A DNA stretch of 13,380 bases, from the NCBI GenBank assembly GCA_015485375.1, contig WFTU01000290.1, positions 1 through 13,380 of the forward strand, in the 5' to 3' direction. Positions 1 through 5,631 of this stretch are shown one piece after another. A model generated the notes under the pieces. It saw only the letters and a list, made by a program, of their open reading frames with translations, made no database searches and was not told the origin of the DNA. The stretch comes from Paracoccaceae bacterium. GTDB taxonomy: Bacteria > Pseudomonadota > Alphaproteobacteria > Rhodobacterales > Rhodobacteraceae. The first letter of the stretch is position 1. Each line of letters opens with the position of its first letter. A program made the translations under genes and the position numbers.

Positions 1-77
1 ACCGGCGCCCCAAGGGTTTCCCCGTCGCGCTCGAGCGCGGCCCATTCGTCCGCGCGGAATATTTTATAGATCAACAT
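1..77 (-). CDS. DUF952 family protein, N-terminal fragment
   Basis: Reading leftward from the ATG at 77-75, the frame stays open to the window edge and gives 25 residues beginning MLIYKIFRADEWAAL and continuing ERDGETLGAP. This opening (M-hydrophobic-Y-K-hydrophobic, then a short helix with EW and a G-x-x-x-G-A-P turn) is what DUF952 proteins of alphaproteobacteria look like. The family is about 110 residues with no established biochemical role. The gene starts 31 bp after the aminotransferase stop on the same strand, so the two are probably co-transcribed. I see no strong Shine-Dalgarno. The rest of the gene lies outside the window, and the call rests on the N terminus only. Confidence 0.7.
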   Translation of the reverse strand, partial: MLIYKIFRADEWAALERDGETLGAP

Positions 78-108
78 AAGGGCTGAATGCCGCAAGCGGC
101 CGGTCGGG

Positions 109-1485
109 TCAACCCAACCCCTCCGCCTTCACCCACGCCGCCGTTGCATCCAGCGCCGCTTCCATTGGGGCGAACATCTCGTCCAGTTCCGCCTCCGTGA
201 TGACCATCGGCGGGCACATAACGATGGAATCGACCACCGCACGCACGATCACGCCGCGTTCCAGCAATTCCGCCGCCATCCGCGCCCCGACCTTGCCCGG
301 CGTCTTGAATCCTTTCGCCCCCGCCTGCGGCACCATCTCCAGCGCCCCCATAAGACCGGATGCGCGGTATTCCCCGACCAGCGGATGCTCCGCCAGCCGC
401 GCCAGATGCCCCGCGAAATGCGGGGCCAGCTCCTGCACATGGCCTACAATATTGCGCCGTTTGTAAATCTCCAGCGCCTTCGCCCCGACCGCACAGCCCA
501 GCGGATGCCCGCCATAGGTAAACCCGTGTCCCAGCACGCCGATCTTGCCGGAATGTGCCTCGATCACATCGGCCATATCCTGATTGATCGCCACCGCCGA
601 AAGCGGCGCAAAGCCCGCCGTCAGTTGCTTCGCCATCGACATCGACGTCGGTTTCATGCCGAAAGTCCCGGACCCGAACCACTCCCCCGTGCGCCCGAAA
701 CCGGTGATCACCTCGTCGGCGATCAGCAGCACGTCGTATTTCTCCAGCACCGGCTGGATGGCGGAAAAATACCCCTCCGGCGGCACGACAACGCCACCGG
801 CCCCCATCACCGGCTCGGCAATAAAGGCGGCGACCGTCTCCGGCCCCTCCAGAATGATCTGTGCTTCCAGCTCGGCGGCCAGACGGTTCGAAAACTCCGC
901 CTCGCTCTCGCCCTCGGTCGCCTCTTTCCAGTAATGCGGCGTGCCGGCATGCAATATCCGGTCCACCGGCAGGTCGAAATCCATGTGGTTATACGGCAGG
1001 CCGGTCATCGAGGCCGACACGATCGTCACCCCGTGATAGCCCCTTTTGCGGCTGATGATTTTCTTCTTCTCCGGCCGCCCGAGCGCATTGTTGTAATACC
1101 AGATCAGCTTCACCTGCGTCTCGTTCGCCTCGGAGCCCGAGGACTGGTAGAACACCCGCGCCATATCCGGCGCCAGTTCCTTGATCCGCTCGGCCAGCTC
1201 GATCGCCGGCTCATGGCTCTTGCCGGAAAACAGGTGGTAGTAGGGCAGGCGGTCCATCTGCTCCTTGGCCGCCTCGACCAGTTCCGCATCGCTGAAACCC
1301 AGCCCCGCGCACCAAAGCCCTGCCATCCCTTCGATATAGCCGCGCCCGGAATCATCAAACACACGCACGCCCTCGCCGCGGGTGAATATCTGTACGCCGT
1401 TCTCGCGCAGCGCCACGGCGTTGGAATAGGGATGCAGCAAGGCCTCCACATCGCGGGTCTGGGCATTGGTCAGCGGAGTCGTCAT
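109..1485 (-). CDS. class III PLP-dependent aminotransferase (omega-transaminase type)
   Basis: A 458-residue protein, the usual length for class III (subgroup II) aminotransferases that move an amino group from an omega-amino acid or amine to pyruvate. Visible landmarks: the phosphate-loop SSGSEAN at 115-121; RGYHG at 148-152, whose Tyr stacks on PLP; the AEPVMGAGG segment at 223-231; LIADEVITGFGRTG with the pyridine-binding Asp257; the Schiff-base Lys286 in SMAKQLTAGFAPLSA; TYGGHPLGCA at 323-332; and Arg415 near the C terminus, at the place of the flexible substrate-carboxylate Arg of omega-transaminases. All key residues are present, so it should be active and cytosolic. The start is supported by GAGGTG (complement of 1490-1495) upstream of the ATG. 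The overall sequence recalls roseobacter omega-transaminases of structural-genomics interest. The natural substrate (taurine, beta-alanine, a diamine or other) cannot be read from the sequence, and the neighbours give no pathway. Confidence 0.93.
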   Translation of the reverse strand: MTTPLTNAQTRDVEALLHPYSNAVALRENGVQIFTRGEGVRVFDDSGRGYIEGMAGLWCAGLGFSDAELVEAAKEQMDRLPYYHLFSGKSHEPAIELAERIKELAPDMARVFYQSSGSEANETQVKLIWYYNNALGRPEKKKIISRKRGYHGVTIVSASMTGLPYNHMDFDLPVDRILHAGTPHYWKEATEGESEAEFSNRLAAELEAQIILEGPETVAAFIAEPVMGAGGVVVPPEGYFSAIQPVLEKYDVLLIADEVITGFGRTGEWFGSGTFGMKPTSMSMAKQLTAGFAPLSAVAINQDMADVIEAHSGKIGVLGHGFTYGGHPLGCAVGAKALEIYKRRNIVGHVQELAPHFAGHLARLAEHPLVGEYRASGLMGALEMVPQAGAKGFKTPGKVGARMAAELLERGVIVRAVVDSIVMCPPMVITEAELDEMFAPMEAALDATAAWVKAEGLG

Positions 1486-1502
1486 GGCGCACCTCGATTC
1501 AA

Positions 1503-1588
1503 GGGAATTTCCCCGACAGTAGGAGCCGCCCCCGCCCGCGTCAATTCGGATTTCGACAGGGCTGGCCCCGTTCCCGACAAGGGGCTAG
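1503..1588. promoter_or_regulatory. divergent intergenic region with palindrome and leader hairpin
   Basis: The 112 bp between the divergent aminotransferase and Na/Pi genes must hold promoters for both, but I see no convincing -35/-10 pair. Two dyads are visible. GGGAATTTCCC at 1503-1513 is a palindrome just upstream of the aminotransferase ribosome-binding site. CTGGCCCC (1562-1569) pairs with GGGGCTAG (1581-1588), eight pairs including one G-U, around an 11-nt loop. That hairpin ends 9 nt before the ATG at 1598 and could cover the translation start of the transporter mRNA. Function is not known. Confidence 0.35.
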
Positions 1589-1597
1589 AGTGAACCT

Positions 1598-3202
1598 ATG
1601 GACACCGGAATTCTCTTGGCATTCGGCGGCATCGGGCTGTTCCTTCTCGGCATGACAATATTGACCGAGGGGCTGCGGGCGCTCGCCGCGAACCGGATGC
1701 GACGGATGCTGGTGCGGACTACCAAAACCCCCTTGCGCGGGGTGTTTTCCGGCGCGCTCACCACGGCGCTTATCCAGTCTTCCAGCGCCACCACGGTCAT
1801 GGCTGTCGGCTTTGTCGGGGCAGGGCTGATGAGCTTTTCGCAAGGGCTGGGGATTATCTTCGGCGCCAATATCGGCACGACGGCCACCGGCTGGATCATC
1901 GCCATATTCGGGTTCAAGGTCGATCTGGGGCTGATTGCCTCGCCGCTGTTGCTTGCCGGCATTCTGCTGAAAATGTTCGCTCAGGGGAACTTGCGCAAGA
2001 TCGGATGGGTGCTGGCCGGATTCAGCCTGCTGTTCCTCGGGATTTCCGCTATGCAGCAAGGGGTCGAGGGGCTGGAGGGAATCCTCACCCCCGACGATTT
2101 TCCCGCCGATACCCTGATCGGACGGTTCGAACTGGTGCTGCTCGGTGCTGCCATCACCGCGCTGACGCAATCCTCCAGCGCCGGACTGGCCACGGCGCTG
2201 GTGGCGCTGGCGACCGGTTCGATTACCTTTGCACAGGCGGCGGCACTGGTGATCGGCATGAATGTCGGCACCACGGTCACGGCGCTGCTGGCGACACTTG
2301 GCGGCTCTACCGGTTCGCGGCGCACGGGGTATTCGCACCTGCTCTACAATGTCATCACGGCGGCCGTCGCGTTCTTTCTGGTCACCCCCTACACGGCGCT
2401 GGTCGGGGGCTGGCTGGACGGGGGCGGCAACGCGCAGATCGCGCTGGCAGCCTTCCATACCCTGTTCAATGTGCTCGGCGTATTGCTGTTCCTGCCCTTC
2501 ATCCGCCCGTTCGAGAGGTTGCTGCGCTATCTGGTGCCCTCCACCGGCCCGCAATTGCTGCAACGCCTCGACGAGGGGCTGTTGCAGGACCCTGCCGCGG
2601 CGGTCGATGCGGTGGCTGCAACTATCCGCGACATCCTGCTGGAATATGCCACGATCCTCGATATCCGGCTTGCGCCCGGGGCCGGACCGCGCACCATCCA
2701 GCAGCGGCTGGCCGAGGCGGGGCATGCCCTTGACCGGACGCGCTCCTATCTGTCGCGCATCCACACCGGCCCCGACATGCCGCGCGCCCATGCCCGTCAT
2801 CTGGATACGGTGCATGCGCTCGATCATCTCTACCGTCTGGCGCACCGCTGCCAGCAGGATGCACGCATTGCCTTCCTGCAACAGGACGCGGAACTCTCCA
2901 CTCTCGCCGGACAGTTGCGCGGGGCCATCCTGCAATTGCGCAGGAACCGGATATCCGAAGCGGGGGAGGAGGCCCTCAACCGGTTGCAGGCACATATGGA
3001 TACCGAACGCGAAACCTATCGCGCCCGTATGGTGGAGGATGCGACTCGCACCGACGGCGATACCGATTCTCTGCTGAGGAAACTCGACAGCGCGCGCTGG
3101 CTGCAACGGGTATCATTCCACCTCTGGCGGATCGTTCACCACCTGCGCAACGCGGAAGAGGAGCTGTCTCAGCCCCGCGTAGACCCTTCCCCTGCGGCAT
3201 AA
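1598..3202 (+). CDS. Na/Pi-cotransporter family protein with C-terminal PhoU-like domain
   Basis: A 534-residue inner-membrane protein of the Na+/phosphate symporter (SLC34/YjbB-like) family, expected to move inorganic phosphate with sodium. The internal duplication typical of the family is plain: ALIQSSSATT (QSSS at 60-63) and ALTQSSSAGL (QSSS at 191-194) are the paired QSSS motifs, followed by GANIGTT (89-95) and GMNVGTT (220-226). About eight hydrophobic segments lie within residues 1-305. From about 330 to 525 the protein is soluble, helical and charged, matching the PhoU-like tail found in bacterial members, which may sense or regulate phosphate flux or export. The ATG at 1598 gives a normal N terminus beginning in the first helix; the ribosome-binding site is weak. 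It is divergent from the aminotransferase and monocistronic as far as can be seen. No recognisable Pho box was found upstream. Direction of transport (uptake or efflux) is open. Confidence 0.92.
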   Translation: MDTGILLAFGGIGLFLLGMTILTEGLRALAANRMRRMLVRTTKTPLRGVFSGALTTALIQSSSATTVMAVGFVGAGLMSFSQGLGIIFGANIGTTATGWIIAIFGFKVDLGLIASPLLLAGILLKMFAQGNLRKIGWVLAGFSLLFLGISAMQQGVEGLEGILTPDDFPADTLIGRFELVLLGAAITALTQSSSAGLATALVALATGSITFAQAAALVIGMNVGTTVTALLATLGGSTGSRRTGYSHLLYNVITAAVAFFLVTPYTALVGGWLDGGGNAQIALAAFHTLFNVLGVLLFLPFIRPFERLLRYLVPSTGPQLLQRLDEGLLQDPAAAVDAVAATIRDILLEYATILDIRLAPGAGPRTIQQRLAEAGHALDRTRSYLSRIHTGPDMPRAHARHLDTVHALDHLYRLAHRCQQDARIAFLQQDAELSTLAGQLRGAILQLRRNRISEAGEEALNRLQAHMDTERETYRARMVEDATRTDGDTDSLLRKLDSARWLQRVSFHLWRIVHHLRNAEEELSQPRVDPSPAA

Positions 3203-3230
3203 CGGGCAAGACCGTCCCGCTTTGGTAAGA

Positions 3231-3296
3231 TTATTGCGCCAATATGCCCGATTTTGACCGATATTGGCCGAATGTCGCCCAAACGACAGGCAATAA
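3231..3296 (+). ncRNA. candidate structured RNA: three-way junction
   Basis: Three perfect inverted repeats nest into a closed fold. TTATTGC (3231-3237) pairs with GCAATAA (3290-3296). Immediately inside, GCCAATAT (3238-3245) pairs with ATATTGGC (3261-3268) around a 15-nt loop. TGTCG (3273-3277) pairs with CGACA (3284-3288) around a 6-nt loop. The first two stems abut without a spare base and could stack coaxially; four nucleotides join stem 2 to stem 3 and one joins stem 3 back to stem 1. The element lies 28 bp after the Na/Pi stop codon, in a low-GC gap before the Crp/Fnr gene. It resembles no RNA family I can name. It could be a small RNA, part of a long leader, or overlapping DNA operators. 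The strand is assumed from the flanking genes; no clear promoter was found. Confidence 0.3.
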
Positions 3297-3318
3297 CTGT
3301 AGATATGCTAAACATTCC

Positions 3319-3347
3319 CTACCTGGAGTGTTTGACGAGTCGGGTAG
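3319..3347 (+). other. hairpin in the leader region of the Crp/Fnr gene
   Basis: CTACCTGG at 3319-3326 pairs with TCGGGTAG at 3340-3347, eight pairs of which two are G-U, around a 13-nt loop that itself contains TTTGACG. It sits between the junction element and the terminator-like hairpin, so the three may belong to one transcript. It also overlaps an 18-codon open frame (3305-3358). Confidence 0.3.
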
Positions 3348-3355
3348 ACAAAGAC

Positions 3356-3379
3356 TAGAGTTGGAATGACTCTAATTTT
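3356..3379 (+). terminator. possible weak intrinsic terminator or attenuator
   Basis: TAGAGT (3356-3361) and ACTCTA (3369-3374) form a perfect 6-bp stem, extendable by a T-G pair, with a 5-7-nt loop; it is followed by ATTTT. The stem is AT-rich, so it would be a weak terminator. It begins exactly at the TAG that ends the 18-codon frame 3305-3358. It could end a small RNA that starts near 3200-3300, or attenuate transcription into the regulator at 3596. Confidence 0.3.
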
Positions 3380-3595
3380 GGCTCGCAAGTGAACCTGAAA
3401 TGTTCTTGCCCTAAGGGCGCATAGACGATTTTGACGGTGATCTTGTTGGCTGACTGCTTCGACAGGGAAGTTGGTGTTGCAATTCTCGGACATTCCCCGT
3501 TTCGCCGGCGGAAATACTCTACTTAAAGGCGTGCCTGACATGGCATTCACTCCAGGACCTTCCCCCCTCCACTCATTGTATCGCCGGAGCGTGCC

Positions 3596-4258
3596 ATGAA
3601 AAACAGCGCCCGTTTTCCCCATCTGCTCAGGTCCGGCGTGTTGCACAACCTGCCGCGCGACTTCCGCACCGACTTTGTCGACCGCTGCACCGTGCAGTTT
3701 TTCGAGGAACCCGAGGTGATCCTGACGCAAGGGGAGCCTTCGCCTGGTATGTTCCTGATTGCACACGGAAATGTGGAGATCCTCTATCTCGGCCGCGATG
3801 GTCAGCGCACTTTTCTGGCCCGCGCCGCCGCCGGCGCGATCATTGGCGAGGCCGAGGCGATCGCCGACCAGATATGCGCCGCGACCTGCGAAACCACCGA
3901 AAACACCACGCTGCTGTTCTGTCCGAAACCGCTGTTGATCGAGAGCCTCGCCTCGGTGCAGTTCGTCAAGAATCTGGCCACGGTATTCCACGGCCATCTG
4001 CTGCAACTGAACTATTTCAAACTGGTGGACCGCTACAGTCCGGTGGACGATCGGCTCTGCGCCTATCTGCTGATGTTTTCGGAACGCAACACCAAGATCT
4101 ACGACACGCAGGCCTATCTCGCCAGCGTCGTCGGCTGTTCGCGCCAGACAGTCAACCGCGAGCTCGGCAAGCTGCGGGACGGCAAGGTTATCGATATTCG
4201 CAAAGGCGTGATCGAGATTCTGGACCGCGAGAAGCTGGAATCCTTCCTGAAAATTTGA
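3596..4258 (+). CDS. Crp/Fnr-family transcriptional regulator
   Basis: A 220-residue DNA-binding protein of the usual family length. Residues about 20-130 form the cNMP-binding beta-roll (LTQGEPSPGMFLIAHGNVEI at 43-62; a GE pair at 84-85), 130-160 the dimer helix, and 165-218 the winged helix with recognition helix VGCSRQTVNRELGKL at 179-193. The residues that hold the cyclic-nucleotide phosphate in CRP (an Arg-Ser pair after GE) are replaced by a CAATCE segment, so classical cAMP binding is unlikely. The N terminus also lacks the spaced cysteines of an FNR iron-sulphur cluster. The signal sensed is therefore unknown. In the recognition helix a Gln (184) replaces the Glu common in CRP and FNR, and Asn187-Arg188 follow. 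The start is fixed by GGAG seven bases before the ATG. It has a long low-GC upstream region with repeats and probably regulates itself. No neighbour is an obvious target. Confidence 0.92.
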   Translation: MKNSARFPHLLRSGVLHNLPRDFRTDFVDRCTVQFFEEPEVILTQGEPSPGMFLIAHGNVEILYLGRDGQRTFLARAAAGAIIGEAEAIADQICAATCETTENTTLLFCPKPLLIESLASVQFVKNLATVFHGHLLQLNYFKLVDRYSPVDDRLCAYLLMFSERNTKIYDTQAYLASVVGCSRQTVNRELGKLRDGKVIDIRKGVIEILDREKLESFLKI

Positions 4259-4260
4259 TT

Positions 4261-4279
4261 GCCGGCGCCGCACTCCGGC
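4261..4279 (+). terminator. possible 3' hairpin of the Crp/Fnr gene
   Basis: GCCGG (4261-4265) and CCGGC (4275-4279) form a 5-bp GC stem with a 9-nt loop, starting 2 bp after the stop codon. No T run follows, so it would be at best a factor-assisted or RNA-stabilising hairpin. Confidence 0.25.
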
Positions 4280-4374
4280 CACAATTCACGAAATAAATCC
4301 ACAAATTGCCACATTCCCGCCCTCTCTTGGTCGCGATTGCCCTCCATATAGTCAATGCGGGCAGGACACAGTGA

Positions 4375-4392
4375 CGATTACCCGAGTAATCG
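4375..4392. repeat. perfect 7-bp inverted repeat in the convergent intergenic region
   Basis: CGATTAC (4375-4381) and GTAATCG (4386-4392) flank the four bases CCGA. A looser outer pair CAGG (4362-4365) and CCTG (4400-4403) surrounds it, and GTGAC occurs on both sides (4371-4375 and 4393-4397). It could be an operator or a transcript-end hairpin; there is no T run on either side. Confidence 0.35.
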
Positions 4393-4461
4393 GTGACGCC
4401 CTGTTCGCACCGGAAGCGACCGCCGGAGTATCGTGTTATTTATCGAGTTGGCGCATTTTAT

Positions 4462-4481
4462 TCGTAACAATTACGATTGTT
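4462..4481. terminator. AT-rich dyad between convergent genes, possible bidirectional terminator
   Basis: Two overlapping alternative stems: TCGTAA/TTACGA (4462-4476) and AACAAT/ATTGTT (4466-4481). The dyad ends 2 bp before the stop codon of the leftward zinc-ribbon operon. Neither side has a clean T run (TTGATTATTT on the plus side), so the terminator call is weak. The surrounding 4440-4495 is the most AT-rich stretch of this part. Confidence 0.3.
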
Positions 4482-4483
4482 GA

Positions 4484-5605
4484 TTATTTCGTCGTATAGA
4501 TGAAATACCCGATAGCCGCGGCCACCAGTGCTGCGGCTATCGTTGCAAATACGATCTTCACAGTCGAATAGGGACGCTCGCCTTTCACGTTGCCGGTGCG
4601 GGCATTGACCACGAACCGGTAGGTCTTGCCACGGTATTTATAGGCCGCAAGCCAGATCGGCAGCAGGACATGTTTGAAGGTCACATCCTTGATGGTCGTA
4701 TCCAGTGAATCAATCCGCTGCCGGTCGCCGCCGATATCGAAACGCACATCGCGCCGGATGCGCTGGTCCATGATCTGGCGCGCCTCGGTGAAGCCTTCCT
4801 CCAGCGTCACCGTGTAGCCCTCGGCCTTGAAACCGGCGAGGAACTCGGGGTTATACGGCTCCAGCGCCGACAGGTCCCAGGGCTCCAGCGCGTCGGTGTA
4901 TTTCTTCGGCAGGCTTTTGGAGGCCAGCACCAGCACATCGTCAAAGAACCGCGCTACGCGGCCCGAGACATTGCGCCAGCGGATTTTCTGCACCTGCCGC
5001 GTGGTGCGCTTGCCATCCACCATCACCGATTGCGTGACGTAATAGATCGTGCCGCGCTGCCCCTTGTAGCGCGTCTTGGTATCGGCGTCATAGGTCCAGT
5101 AGGGAACATAGATCCCGTCCATCTTGCGCCCCGCACGGGCATATTGCTTCAATCCGTTGGGCGCGAACCACAAACGGCCGAGCCATTCGTTCATCGCCTC
5201 GCGCGCCTGTTTTTCCGACAGGGCAAAGGGCAGCACCCCCTTGGGCTTGATATGGCGGCTGGTGCCGGTGCCGATGACGATCGGCGTGGCACAGAAGGGA
5301 CATTCGGTGGCATGGTCGTTGATCGCGAACTCGATCTCCGCGCCGCAGTTGGTGCATTTGGTGGACCGCACCTCCTCCATCTCGGCCTCGGGTAGCTCCG
5401 CCGCCAGCGCCTTGTTGAAGTCCAGCTCGCTGATGGCCGAGGCCCGCCACGGGCTGTCGTCGATAACCTCCGTATGGCCGCAATAATCGCAAACCATCTG
5501 CCCCGACGCGGGGTCGAAGCGCATATCCGCGCCGCAAACCTCGCAGGGAAAACGGTGTTCCTCGTCGTCGGCCGTGGTGCCGCCGGTTGTCTGTTCGTCA
5601 GCCAT
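4484..5605 (-). CDS. double zinc-ribbon (TFIIB-type) membrane-anchored protein
   Basis: A 373-residue protein with two N-terminal zinc ribbons: Cys21/24 with Cys39/42 (CEVC and CDYC), and Cys84/87 with Cys102/105 (CTNC and CPFC). A central beta-rich region (about 160-345) contains GIYVPYWTYDADT at 164-176 and ends in a second GKTYRFVVNARTG-like strand pair. A hydrophobic helix at about 350-369 is followed only by YTTK, so it is probably tail-anchored with the ribbons in the cytoplasm. The protein resembles YdjG-type partners found beside SPFH/PspA genes. Automatic pipelines often label such proteins 'primosomal protein N prime', because of the ribbons; there is no helicase domain here. It is the last gene of the operon, 26 bp after the SPFH stop. 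AAGG about 8 nt before the ATG supports the start. Function is unproven; a membrane-stress adaptor role is inferred from context. Confidence 0.85.
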   Translation of the reverse strand: MADEQTTGGTTADDEEHRFPCEVCGADMRFDPASGQMVCDYCGHTEVIDDSPWRASAISELDFNKALAAELPEAEMEEVRSTKCTNCGAEIEFAINDHATECPFCATPIVIGTGTSRHIKPKGVLPFALSEKQAREAMNEWLGRLWFAPNGLKQYARAGRKMDGIYVPYWTYDADTKTRYKGQRGTIYYVTQSVMVDGKRTTRQVQKIRWRNVSGRVARFFDDVLVLASKSLPKKYTDALEPWDLSALEPYNPEFLAGFKAEGYTVTLEEGFTEARQIMDQRIRRDVRFDIGGDRQRIDSLDTTIKDVTFKHVLLPIWLAAYKYRGKTYRFVVNARTGNVKGERPYSTVKIVFATIAAALVAAAIGYFIYTTK

Positions 5606-5631
5606 TGATCAAGCCTTGCTTAGCGGAGTTC

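Noticed and set aside
385..1593. 402-codon open frame on the plus strand opposite the aminotransferase
   Set aside because: It is the antisense shadow of a well-recognised gene in GC-rich DNA; its translation is Arg/His-rich with no family features.
1541..3106. 521-codon open frame on the minus strand opposite the Na/Pi gene
   Set aside because: The plus strand encodes a clear transporter with paired QSSS motifs; the antisense product is low-complexity and Gln/Arg/Gly-rich.
3202..3223. Terminator directly after the Na/Pi stop (CGGG...CCCG then CTTT)
   Set aside because: Only a 4-bp stem with a 9-nt loop and a short, broken T run; too weak to call.
3308..4282. 324-codon open frame on the minus strand opposite the Crp/Fnr gene
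   Set aside because: Most of it is the shadow of the regulator. Only the part over the low-GC gap is kept, as a doubtful remnant in the findings.
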